From: Petrolisthes cinctipes
Lineage: Eukaryota; Arthropoda; Malacostraca; Decapoda; Porcellanidae
Assembly (NCBI GenBank): GCA_033782935.1
Contig: JAWQEG010000491.1
Coordinates: 682,001-746,000 of the forward strand
Reading direction: 5' to 3'
DNA length: 64,000 nt
A program made the position numbers and the translations under genes. Below are positions 38,065 to 49,457 of this stretch, piece after piece (the stretch's first letter is position 1; each line of letters opens with the position of its first letter). Below the pieces are notes generated by a model that worked only from the letters and a program-made list of their open reading frames with translations, had not been told where the DNA came from and searched no databases.

Positions 38065-39235
38065 TAGACATGTACAGATCACTTCTGGGACACAAAAATA
38101 TCGATTTTTTGGGTGTTTTGAGCCTGAATTTGAGATATAAACGGGTACAGAAGATGCATGCACATATCGACTTTGGCACCCAAAATATCGATTTTTAGTT
38201 TCTTTTGGGCGTATAATTTGAAAATATTCTAGCACTGAGTAAGCATGTAAAGATCGCTTCTGGGACCCAAAAATATCGAATTTTCGGGGGTTTTGAGCCA
38301 GAATTTGGGATATAACCGGGTACAGAGGATGCATGCACATATCGACTTTTTGCACCCAAAATATCGATTTTGAGCATGTTTTGGGTCTGTATCTTGAAAA
38401 CATTCTAGCAAGGAGTAGGCATGTACAGATCGCTTCTGGGACCCAAAAATACCGAATTTTCTGGTGTTTTGAACCTGAATTTGGGATATACACGGGTACA
38501 GAAGATGCATACACATATTGACTTTGGGCACCTAAAATATAGATTTTCAGCATGTTTTGAGCCTGTATTTTGAAAATACTTTAACACGGAGAAGGCATGT
38601 ACAGATCGCTTCTGGGACCCTAAAATATCGAATTTTCGGGTGTTTTGAGCCTGAATTTGAGATATAAACGGGTACAGAAGATGCATGCACATATCGACTT
38701 TTTGCACCTAAAATATCGATTTTGAGCATGTTTTGGGACTGTATCTTGAAAACATTCTAGCAAGAAGTAGCCATGTACAGATTGCTTCTGGGACCCAAAA
38801 ATATCGAATTTTCGAATGTTTTGAACCTGAATTTGGGATATAGACGGGTACAGAAGATGCATACACATATTGACTTTGGGCAGCTAAAATATCGATTTTC
38901 AGCATGTTTTAGGCTTGTATTTTGAAAATACTCTGACACGGAGTATACATGTACAGATGGCTTTTGGGACCCAAAAATATCGAATATTCGGGTGTTTTGA
39001 GTCTGAATTTGAGATATAAACGGGTACAGAAGATGCATGCACATATCGACTTTAGGCACCCAATATATCTATTTTGAGCATATTTTGGGCCTGTATTTTT
39101 AAAATACTCTAACACGGAGTAGACACGTACAGATCGCTTCTGGGACACAAAAATATCGAATTTTTGGGTGTTTTGAGCCTGAATTTGAGATATAAACGGG
39201 TACAGAAGTTGCATGCACATATCGACTTTGGGCAC
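38065..39235. repeat. 1.2 kb block, copy 2 (1935 bp offset)
   Basis: Second copy of 36130-37300 with the same monomer order. Small differences include GACCCTAAAATATCG near 38616 where copy 1 has GACCCAAAAATATCG, and GAGTATACATG near 38941 where copy 1 has GAGTATGCATG. Confidence 0.88.
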
Positions 39236-42200
39236 CCAAAATATCGATTTTTAGCATGTTTTGGACCTATATTTTGAAAACATTCTAGCACTGAGTAGGC
39301 ATGTACAGATCGCTTCTGGGACCCAAAAATATTGAATTTTAGGGAGTTTTGAGCCTGAATTTGAGATATAACCGGGTACAGAGAATGCATACACATTTTG
39401 ACTTTGTGCACCTAAAATATCAATTTTTTAGCATGTTTTGGGCCTGTACTTTAAAAACACTCTAACACGGAGTATGCATGTACAGATCGCTTCTGGGACC
39501 CAAAAATATCGAATTTTCAGAGTTTTGAGCCTGAATTTGTGATATAAAACGGGTACAGAAGATGCATGCACATATCGACATTTTGCACTTAATTAAAATA
39601 TCGATTTTGAGCATGTTTCGGGTCTGCATCTTAAAAACATTCTAGCAAGGAGTAGGCATGTACAGATCGCTTCTGGGACCCAAAAATATTGAATTTTCTG
39701 ATGTTTTGAACCAGAATTCGGGATATACACGGGTACAGAAGATGCATACACATATCGACTTTGGGCACATAAAATATCGATTTTGACCATGTTTTGGGCC
39801 TGTATTTTGAAAATACTCAAACACGGTGTAGACATGTACAGATCGCTTCTGGGACCCAAAAATATCGAATTTTCGGGGGTTTTGAGCCAGAATTTGGGAT
39901 ATAACCGGGTACAGAGGATGCATGCACATATCGACTTTTTGCAACTAAAATATCGATTTTGAGCATGTTTTGGGTCTGTATCTTGAAAACATTCTAGCAA
40001 GGAGTAGGCATGTACAGATCGCTTCTGGTACCCAAAAATACCGAATTTTCTGGTGTTTTGAACCTGAATTTGAGATATAGACGGGTACAGAAGATGCATG
40101 CACATATTGACTTTGGACACCTAAAATATCGATTTTTAGTATGTTTTGGGCTTGTAATTTAAAAACACTCTAACACGGACTATGCACGTACAGATCGCTT
40201 CTGGGACCCAAAAACATTGAATTTTCGGGTGTTTTGAGCCTGAATTTGAGATATAAACGGGTTCAAAAGATAAATGCACATATCGACTTTTGGCACCTAA
40301 AATATCGATTTTGAGCATCTTTTGGGTCTGTATTTTGAAAATACTCAAACACGGTGTACAGATCGCTTCTGGGACACAAAAATATCGATTTTTTGGGTGT
40401 TTTGAGCCTGAATTTGAGATATAAACGGGTACAGAAGATGCATGCACATATCGACTTTGGCACCCAAAATATCGATTTTTAGTTTCTTTTGGGCGTATAA
40501 TTTGAAAATATTCAAGCACTGAGTAAGCATGTAAAGATCGCTTCTGGGACCCAAAAATATCGAATTTTCAGGGTTTTGAGCCAGAATTTGGGATATAACC
40601 GGGTACAGAGGATGCATGCACATATCGACTTTTTGCACCTAAAATATCGATTTTGAGCATGTTTTGGGTCTGTATCTTGAAAACATTCTAGCATGGAGTA
40701 GGCATGTACAGATCGCTTCTGGGACCCAAAAATACCGAATTTTCTGGTGTTTTGAACCTGAATTTGGGATATACACGGGTACAGAAGATGCATACACATA
40801 TTGACTTTGGGCACCTAAAATATAGATTTTCAGCATGTTTTGAGCCTGTATTTTGAAAATACTTTAACACGGAGAAGGCATGTACAGATCGCTTCTGGGA
40901 CCCAAAAATATCGACTTTTCGGGTGTTTTTGAGCCTGAATTTGAGATATAAACGGGTACAGAAGATGTATGCACATATCGACTTTTTGCAACTAAAATAT
41001 CGATTTTGAGCATGTTTTGGGTCTGTATCTTGAAAACATTCTAGCAAGGAGTAGCCATGTACAGATTGCTTCTGGGACCCAAAAATATCGAATTTTCGAA
41101 TATTTTGAACCTGAATTTGGGATATAGACGGGTACAGAAGATGCATGCACATATTGACTTTGGACACCTAAAATATCGATTTTTAGTATGTTTTGGGCCT
41201 GTAATTTAAAAACACTCTAACACGGACTATGCACGTACAGATCGCTTCTGGGACCCAAAAACATTGAATTTTCGGGTGTTTTGAGCCTGAATTTGAGATA
41301 TAAACGGGTTCAAAAGATAAATGCACATATCGACTTTGGGCACCTAAAATATCGATTTTGAGCATCTTTTGGGTCTGTATTTTGAAAATACTCAAACACG
41401 GTGTAGACATGTACAGATCGCTTCTGGGACACAAAAATATCGATTTTTTGGGTGTTTTGAGCCTGAATTTGAGATATAAACGGGTACAGAAGATGCATGC
41501 ACATATCGACTTTGGCACCCAAAATATCGATTTTTAATTTCTTTTGGGCGTATAATTTGAAAATATTCAAGCACTGAGTAAGCATGTAAAGATCGCTTCT
41601 GGGACCCAAAAATATCGAATTTTCGGGGGTTTTGAGCCAGAATTTGGGATATAACCGGGTACAGAGGATGAATGCACATATCGACTTTTTGCACCTAAAA
41701 TATCGATTTTGAGCATGTTTTGGGTCTGTATCTTGAAAACATTCTAGCATGGAGTAGGCATGTACAGATCGCTTCTGGGACCCAAAAATACCGAATTTTC
41801 TGGTGTTTTGAACCTGAATTTGGGATATACACGGGTACAGAAGATGCATACACATATTGACTTTGGGCAGCTAAAATATCGATTTTCAGCATGTTTTAGG
41901 CTTGTATTTTGAAAATACTCTGACACGGAGTATGCATGTACAGATGGCTTTTGGGACCCAAAAATATCGAATATTCGGGTGTTTTGAGTCTGAATTTGAG
42001 ATATAAACGGGTACAGAAGATGCATGCACATTTTGACTTTGTGCACCTAAAATATCAATTTTTTAGCATGTTTTGGGCCTGTACTTTAAAAACACTCTAA
42101 CACGGAGTATGCATGTACAGATCGCTTCTGGGACCCAAAAATATCGAATTTTCGGAGTTTTGAGCCTGAATTTGAGATATAAAACGGGTACAGAAGATGC

Positions 42201-43830
42201 ATGCACATATCGACTTTTTGCACTTAATTAAAATATCGATTTTGAGCATGTTTTGGGTCTGCATCTTAAAAACATTCTAGCAAGGAGTAGGCATGTACAG
42301 ATCGATTCTGGGACCCAAAAATATTGAATTTTCTGATGTTTTGAACCTGAATTTGAGATGTAGACGGGTACAGAAGATGTATACACATATTGACTTTTGG
42401 CACCTAAAATATAGATTTTCAGCATGTTTTGGGCCTGTATTTTGAAAATACTTTAACACGGAGAAGGCATGTGCAGATCGCTTCTGGGACCCAAAAATAT
42501 CGAATTTTCGGGTGTTTTGAACCAAAATTTGGGATATAGATGGGTACAGAAGATGCATGCACATATTGACTTTGGGCACCTAAAATATAGATTTTCAGCA
42601 TGTTTTGGGTCTGTATTTTGAAAATACTTTAACACGGAGTAGGCATGTACAGATAGCTTCTGGGACCCAAAAATATCGAATTTTCGGGTGTTTTGAGCCT
42701 GAATTTGAGATATAAACGGGTACAGAAGATGCATGCACATATCGACTTTGGACACCTAAAATTTCGGTTTTTAGAATGTTTTGAGCCTACATTTTGAAAA
42801 CATTCTAGCACTGAGTATGCATCTACAGATAGCTTAACGGACCCAAAAATATGGAATTTTCGGGAGTTTTGAGCTTGAATTTGATATATAAACGGGTACA
42901 GAAGATGCATACACATATTGACTTTTTGCACCTAAAATATCGATTTTGATCATGTTTTGGGTCTGTATCTTGAAAAAATTCTAGCAAGGAGTAGGCATGT
43001 ACAGATCGCTCCTGGGACCCAAAAATATCGAATTTTCGGGAGTTTTGAGCCTGAATTTGAGATATAACCGGGTACAGAGAATGCATACACATATTGACTT
43101 TGTGCACCTAAAATATCAATTTTTTAGCATGTTTTGGGCCTGTATTTTAAAAACACTCCAACACGGAGTATGCATGTACAGATCGCTTATGGGACCCAAA
43201 AATATCGAATTTTCGGAGTTTTGAGCCTGAATTTGAGATATAAACGGGTACAGAAGATGCATGCACAAATCGACTTTTTGCACTTAATTAAAATATCGAT
43301 TTTGAGCATGTTTTGGGTCTGTAACTTGAAAATATTCTAGCAAGGAGTAGGCATGTACAGATCGCTTCTGGGACCCAAAAATATCGAATTTTCTGATGTT
43401 TTGAACCAGAATTAGGAATATACACGGGTACAGAAGATCCATACACATATTGACTTTGGGCACATAAAATATCGATTTTCAGCATGTTTTGGGCCTGTAT
43501 TTTAAAAACACTTTAACACGGAGAAGGCATGTACAGATCGCTTCTGGGACACAAAAATATGGATTTTTTGGGTGTTTTGAGCCTGAATTTGAGATATAAA
43601 CGGGTACAGAAGATGCATTCACATATCGACTTTGGACACCTAAAATATCGATTTTTAGTATGTTTTGGGCCTGTATTTTAAAAATACTCTAATACGGAGT
43701 AGACATGTAATGATCGCTTTTGGGACCCAAAAATATCGAATTTTCGGGTGTTTTGAGCCTGAATTTGAGATATAAACGGGTACAGAAGATGCATGCACAT
43801 ATCGACTTTTTGCACCTAAAATATCGATTT
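39236..43830. repeat. Mosaic of right-domain HOR fragments
   Basis: Blocks seen elsewhere alternate here. The GGGTTCAAAAGATAAATGC block occurs near 40260 and 41307, 1047 bp apart. A block with ATCAATTTTTTAGCATG and a TTAATTAA insertion occurs at 39421-39700 and 42056-42330, offset 2635 bp, and again near 43120-43400. An 8 bp deletion at about 40356 turns GGTGTAGACATGTACAG into GGTGTACAG. All are full-length 176 bp monomers apart from small indels. No gene is present. Confidence 0.87.
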
Positions 43831-45061
43831 TGATCTTGTTTTGGGTCTGTATCTTGAAAAAATTCTAGCAAGGAGTAGGCATGTACAGATCGCTCCTGGG
43901 ACACAAAAATATCGAATTTTCGGGTGTTTTGAACCTGAATTTGGGATATAGACGGATACAGAAAATGTATGCACATATCGACTTTGGGCACCTAAAATAT
44001 CGATTTTGAGCATGTTTTGGACCTGTATTTTGAAAATACTCTAACACGGAGTAGACATGTACAGATCGCTTCTGGGACACAAAAATATCGATTTTTTGGG
44101 TGTTTTGAGCCTGAATTTGAGATATAAACGGGTACAGAAGATGCATGCACATATCGACTTTGGGACCCAAAATATCGATTTTTAGTATGTTTTGGGCGTA
44201 TAATTTTAAAATATTCTAGCACTGAGTAGGCATGTACAGATCGCTTCTGGGACCCAAAAATATCGAATTTTCGGGGGTTTTGAGCCTGAATTTGGGATAT
44301 AACCGGGTACAGAGGATTCATGCACATATCGACTTTTTGCACCTAAAATATCGAATTTGGGCATGTTTTTGGTCTGTATCTTGAAAACATTCTAGCAAGG
44401 AGTAGGCATGTACAGATCGCTTCTGGGACCCAGAAATACCGATTTTTCTGGAGTTTTGAACCTGAATTCGAGATGTAGACGGGTACAGAAGATGCATACA
44501 GATATTGACTTTTGGCACCTAAAATATAGATTTTCAGCATGTTTTGGGCCTGTATTTTGAAAATACTTTAACACGGAGAAGGCATGTACAGATCGCTTCT
44601 GGGACCCAAAAATATCGAATTTTCGGGTGTTTTGAACCTAAATTTGGGATATAGATGGGTACAGAAGATGCATACACATATTGACTTTGGGCACCTAAAA
44701 TATAGATTTTCAGCATGTTTTGGGCCTGTATTTTGAAAATACTTTAACACGGAGTAGGCATGTACAGATCGCTTCTGGGACCCAAAAATATCGAATTTTT
44801 GGGTGTTTTGAGCCTGAATTTGAGATATAAACGGGTACAGAAGATGCATGCACATATCGACTTTGGACACCTAAAATATCGGTTTTTAGCATGTTTTGAG
44901 CCTACATTTTGAAAACATTCTAGCACTGAGTATGCATCTACAGATAGCTTAACGGACCCAAAAATATGGAATTTTCGAGAGTTTTGAGCCTGAATTTGAT
45001 ATATAAACGGGTACAGAAGATGCATACACATATCGACTTTTTGCACCTAAAATATCGATTT
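43831..45061. repeat. 1231 bp HOR (7 monomers), copy 1
   Basis: The copy starts at TGATCTTGTTTTGGGTCTG and recurs at 45062. Seven monomers of 176 would be 1232; one base is missing at TTTGGGACCCAAAATATCG near 44161, where related units have GGGCACCC. Base-by-base reading against copy 2 shows a single difference, AATTTGGGCATG here (near 44355) against AATTTGAGCATG. Confidence 0.96.
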
Positions 45062-46292
45062 TGATCTTGTTTTGGGTCTGTATCTTGAAAAAATTCTAGC
45101 AAGGAGTAGGCATGTACAGATCGCTCCTGGGACACAAAAATATCGAATTTTCGGGTGTTTTGAACCTGAATTTGGGATATAGACGGATACAGAAAATGTA
45201 TGCACATATCGACTTTGGGCACCTAAAATATCGATTTTGAGCATGTTTTGGACCTGTATTTTGAAAATACTCTAACACGGAGTAGACATGTACAGATCGC
45301 TTCTGGGACACAAAAATATCGATTTTTTGGGTGTTTTGAGCCTGAATTTGAGATATAAACGGGTACAGAAGATGCATGCACATATCGACTTTGGGACCCA
45401 AAATATCGATTTTTAGTATGTTTTGGGCGTATAATTTTAAAATATTCTAGCACTGAGTAGGCATGTACAGATCGCTTCTGGGACCCAAAAATATCGAATT
45501 TTCGGGGGTTTTGAGCCTGAATTTGGGATATAACCGGGTACAGAGGATTCATGCACATATCGACTTTTTGCACCTAAAATATCGAATTTGAGCATGTTTT
45601 TGGTCTGTATCTTGAAAACATTCTAGCAAGGAGTAGGCATGTACAGATCGCTTCTGGGACCCAGAAATACCGATTTTTCTGGAGTTTTGAACCTGAATTC
45701 GAGATGTAGACGGGTACAGAAGATGCATACAGATATTGACTTTTGGCACCTAAAATATAGATTTTCAGCATGTTTTGGGCCTGTATTTTGAAAATACTTT
45801 AACACGGAGAAGGCATGTACAGATCGCTTCTGGGACCCAAAAATATCGAATTTTCGGGTGTTTTGAACCTAAATTTGGGATATAGATGGGTACAGAAGAT
45901 GCATACACATATTGACTTTGGGCACCTAAAATATAGATTTTCAGCATGTTTTGGGCCTGTATTTTGAAAATACTTTAACACGGAGTAGGCATGTACAGAT
46001 CGCTTCTGGGACCCAAAAATATCGAATTTTTGGGTGTTTTGAGCCTGAATTTGAGATATAAACGGGTACAGAAGATGCATGCACATATCGACTTTGGACA
46101 CCTAAAATATCGGTTTTTAGCATGTTTTGAGCCTACATTTTGAAAACATTCTAGCACTGAGTATGCATCTACAGATAGCTTAACGGACCCAAAAATATGG
46201 AATTTTCGAGAGTTTTGAGCCTGAATTTGATATATAAACGGGTACAGAAGATGCATACACATATCGACTTTTTGCACCTAAAATATCGATTT
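45062..46292. repeat. 1231 bp HOR, copy 2
   Basis: Identical to copy 1 except for one base, including the same one-base deletion. At 46293 the sequence becomes TGATCATGTTTTGGGTCTG with TAACTTGAAAAC, which matches the unit near 43300 instead, so the HOR stops here. Confidence 0.96.
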
Positions 46293-46624
46293 TGATCATG
46301 TTTTGGGTCTGTAACTTGAAAACATTCTAGCAAGGAGTAGGCATGTACAGATCGCTTCTGGGACCCAAAAATATCGAATTTTCTGATGTTTTGAACCAGA
46401 ATTAGGAATATACACGGGTACAGAAGATCCATACACATATTGACTTTGGGCACATAAAATATCGATTCTCAGCATGTTTTGGGCCTGTATTTTAAAAACA
46501 CTTTAACACGGAGAAGGCATGTACAGATCGCTTCTGGGACCCAAAAATATCGAATTTTCGGGTGTTTTGAGCCTGAATTTGAGATATAAACGGGTACAGA
46601 AGATGCATGCACATATTGACTTTG

Positions 46625-46712
46625 GGCACCTAAAATATCGATTTTGAGCATGTTTTGGGCCTGTATTTTGAAAATACTGTACCACGGAGTAGGCATGTAC
46701 AGATCGCTTCTG
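46625..46712. repeat. Half-monomer A (88 bp) of the representative monomer
   Basis: Half A runs from GGCACC through AAAATATCGATTTT, GCATGTTTTGGGCCTG, TATTTTGAAAATACT and GTAGGCATGTACAGATCG to TTCTG. The consensus half aligns gap-free with half B and agrees at about 59 of 88 positions by my count. The best-matching stretches are positions 5-20 (CC, AAAATATCGA), 27-39 (TGTTTTG, GCCTG) and 69-82 (GCATG, ACA, ATCG). The centre, about positions 45-60, is the most diverged. This is the half that carries the 18 bp deletion in 158 bp monomers. Confidence 0.85.
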
Positions 46713-46800
46713 GGACACAAAAATATGGATTTTTTGGGTGTTTTAAGCCTGAATTTGAGATATAAACGGGTACAGAAGATGCATGCACATATCGACTTTG
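46713..46800. repeat. Half-monomer B (88 bp) of the representative monomer
   Basis: Half B runs from GGACCC (GGACAC here) through AAAATATCGAATTTTCGGG, GTTTTGAGCCTGAATTTGAG, ATATAAACGGGTACAGAAG and ATGCATGCACATATCG to ACTTTG. It holds a 14 bp perfectly alternating purine-pyrimidine run, ATGCATGCACATAT, which includes the palindrome TGCATGCA. It also has two ATAT words 29 bp apart that are the endpoints of the deletion seen in 147 bp monomers. Confidence 0.85.
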
Positions 46801-48049
46801 GACACCTAAAATATCGATTTTTAGTATGTTTTGAGCCTGTATTTTAAAAATACTCTAATACGGAGTAGACATGTAATGATCGCTTTTGGGACCCAAAAAT
46901 ATCGAATTTTCGGGTGTTTTGAGCCTGAATTTGAGATATAAACGGGTACAGAAGATGCATGCACATATCGACTTTTTGCACCTAAAATAACGATTTTGAT
47001 CTTGTTTTTGGTCTGTATCTTGAAAAAATTCTAGCAAGGAGTAGGCATATACAGATCGCTCCTGGGACACAAAAATATCGAATTTTCGGGTGTTTTGAAC
47101 CTGAATTTGGGATATAGACGGATACAGAAAATGTATGCACATATCGACTTTGGGCACCTAAAATATCGATTTTGAGCATGTTTTGGACCTGTATTTTGAA
47201 AATACTCTAACACGGAGTAGGCATGTACAGATCGCTTCTGGGACCCAAAAATATCGAATTTTCGGGTGTTTTGAGCCTGAATTTGAGATATAAACGGGTA
47301 CAGAAGATGCATGAACATATCGACTTTTTGCACCTAAAATATCGATTTTCAGCATGTTTTGGGTCTGTACCTTGAAAATATTCTAGCAAGAAGTAGGCAT
47401 GTACAGATTGCTTCTGGGACCCAAAAATATCGAATTTTCGAATGTTTTGAACCTGAATTTGGGATATAGACGGGTACAGAAGATGGATACACATATTGAC
47501 TTTGGGCAGCTAAAATATCGATTTTCAGCATGTTTTAGGCTTGTATTTTGAAAATACTCTAACACGGAGTATGCATGTACAGATGGCTTTTGGGACCCAA
47601 AAATATCGATTATTCGGGTGTTTTGAGTCTGAATTTATGATATAAACGGGTACAGAAGATGCATGCACATATCGACTTTGGGCAACCAAAATATCGATTT
47701 TTAGCATGTTTTGGGCCTGTGTTTTAAAAACACTCTAACACGGAGTATGCATGTACAGATCGCTTCTGGGACCCAAAAATATCGAATTTTAGAGTGTTTT
47801 GAACCTGAATTTGGGATATAGACTGGTACAGAAGATGCATACACATATTGACTTTCGGCAGCTAAAATATCGATTTACAGCATGTTTTAGGCCTGTATTT
47901 TGAACATACTCTAGCACGGAGTATGCATTTACAGATCGCTTAAGGGACCCAAAAATATGGAATTTTCGGGTGTTTTGAGCTAGAATTTGAGATATAAACG
48001 GGTACAGAAGATGCATGCACATATCGACTTTGGGCACCTAAAATATCGA

Positions 48050-48753
48050 TTTTGATCATGTTTTGGGTCTGTATCTTGAAAAAATTCTTGCAATGAGTAG
48101 GCATGTACAGATCGCTCCTGGGACACAAAAATATCGAATTTTCGGGTGTTTTGAACCTGAATTTGGGATATAGACGGATACAAAAGATGTATGCACATAT
48201 CGACTTTGGGCACATAAAATATCGATTTTGAGCATGTTTTGGACCTGTATTTTGAAAATACTCTAACACGGAGTAGGCATGTACAGATCGCTTCTGGGAC
48301 CCAAAAATATTGAATTTTCGGGAGTTTTGAGCCTGTATTTGAGATATAACCGGGTACAGAGAATGCATACACATATTGACTTTGTGCACCTAAAATATCA
48401 ATTTTCAGCATGTTTTGGGCCTGTATTTTAAAAACACTCAAACACGGAGTATGCATGTACAGATCGCTTCTGGGACCCAAAAATATCGAATTTTCGAGTG
48501 TTTTGAACCTGAATTTGGGATATAGACTGGTACAGTAGATGCATACACATATTGACTTTGGGCAGCTAAAATATCGATTTACAGCATGTTTTAGGCCTGT
48601 AATTTGAACATACTCTAACACGGAGTATGCATGTACAGATGGCTTTTGGGACCCAAAAATATCGAATATTCTGGTGTTTTGAGTCTGAATTTGGGATATA
48701 AATGGATACAGAAGATGCATGCACATATCGACTTTGGGCACCTAAAATATCGA
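48050..48753. repeat. 704 bp HOR (4 monomers), copy 1
   Basis: Exactly four 176 bp monomers, starting TTTTGATCATGTTTTGGG. It recurs at 48754 and the start recurs again at 49458. Markers are TTCTTGCAATGAGTAGG, CTGTATTTGAGATATAACC and TTGAACATACTC. Two internal substitutions separate it from copy 2. Confidence 0.94.
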
Positions 48754-49457
48754 TTTTGATCATGTTTTGGGTCTGTATCTTGAAAAAATTCTTGCAATGA
48801 GTAGGCATGTACAGATCGCTCCTGGGACACAAAAATATCGAATTTTCGGGTGTTTTGAACCTGAATTTGGGATATAGACGGATACAAAAGATGTATGCAC
48901 ATATCGACTTTGGGCACATAAAATATCGATTTTGAGCATGTTTTGGACCTGTATTTTGAAAATACTCTAACACGGAGTAGGCATGTACAGATCGCTTCTG
49001 GGACCCAAAAATATTGAATTTTCGGGAGTTTTGAGCCTGTATTTGAGATATAACCGGGTACAGAGAATGCATACACATATTGACTTTGTGCACCTAAAAT
49101 ATCAATTTTCAGCATGTTTTGGGCCTGTATTTTAAAAACACTCAAACACGGAGTATGCATGTACAGATCGCTTCTGGGACCCAAAAATATCGAATTTTCG
49201 AGTGTTTTGAACCTGAATTTGGGATATAGACTGGTACAGTAGATGCATACACATATTGACTTTGGGCAGCTAAAATATCGATTTACAGCATGTTTTAGGC
49301 CTGTAATTTGAACATACTCTAACTCGGAGTATGCATGTACAGATGGTTTTTGGGACCCAAAAATATCGAATATTCTGGTGTTTTGAGTCTGAATTTGGGA
49401 TATAAATGGATACAGAAGATGCATGCACATATCGACTTTGGGCACCTAAAATATCAA
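48754..49457. repeat. 704 bp HOR, copy 2
   Basis: Second copy, with CTAACTCGG for CTAACACGG near 49321 and ATGGTTTTTGGG for ATGGCTTTTGGG near 49344. A third repeat begins at 49458 but diverges within about 40 bp, at TTCTTGCAAGGAGTAGG. The longest open frame in the window, 276 codons on the minus strand at 48615-49445, lies across these copies and is a repeat artefact. Confidence 0.94.

Larger units (their letters stand above)
46625..46800. repeat. Representative full-length 176 bp monomer
   Basis: This copy shows the standard unit, taken to begin at the GGCACC landmark; the next unit begins at 46801, giving exactly 176 bp. The monomer splits into two 88 bp halves. Half A is 46625-46712 and starts GGCACCTAAAATATCG. 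Half B is 46713-46800 and starts GGACACAAAAATATGG, a local variant of GGACCC. The choice of start is arbitrary for a tandem repeat but makes the dimeric structure visible. This copy carries the GAGCATG variant before the GTTTTGGGCC block and the ACTGTACCACGG variant of the ACTCTAACACGG block. Confidence 0.95.
46293..48049. repeat. Right-domain monomers between the 1231 and 704 bp HORs
   Basis: Full-length monomers, including copies of blocks found upstream. AGAAGATCCATAC at about 46423 matches 43433, and 46855-47157 matches 43689-43991 (offset 3166 bp). The TTCGAATGTTTTGAACC half B occurs near 47436. No gene is present. Confidence 0.88.

Noticed and set aside
48615..49445. 276-codon minus-strand open frame, and the many other 60-276 codon frames across the window
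   Set aside because: They translate the satellite. The same peptides recur in all frames because 176 is not a multiple of 3, the frames overlap each other freely, starts and stops follow monomer variants, and no frame keeps a unique domain. The minus-strand bias comes from the repeat having few minus-strand stops.
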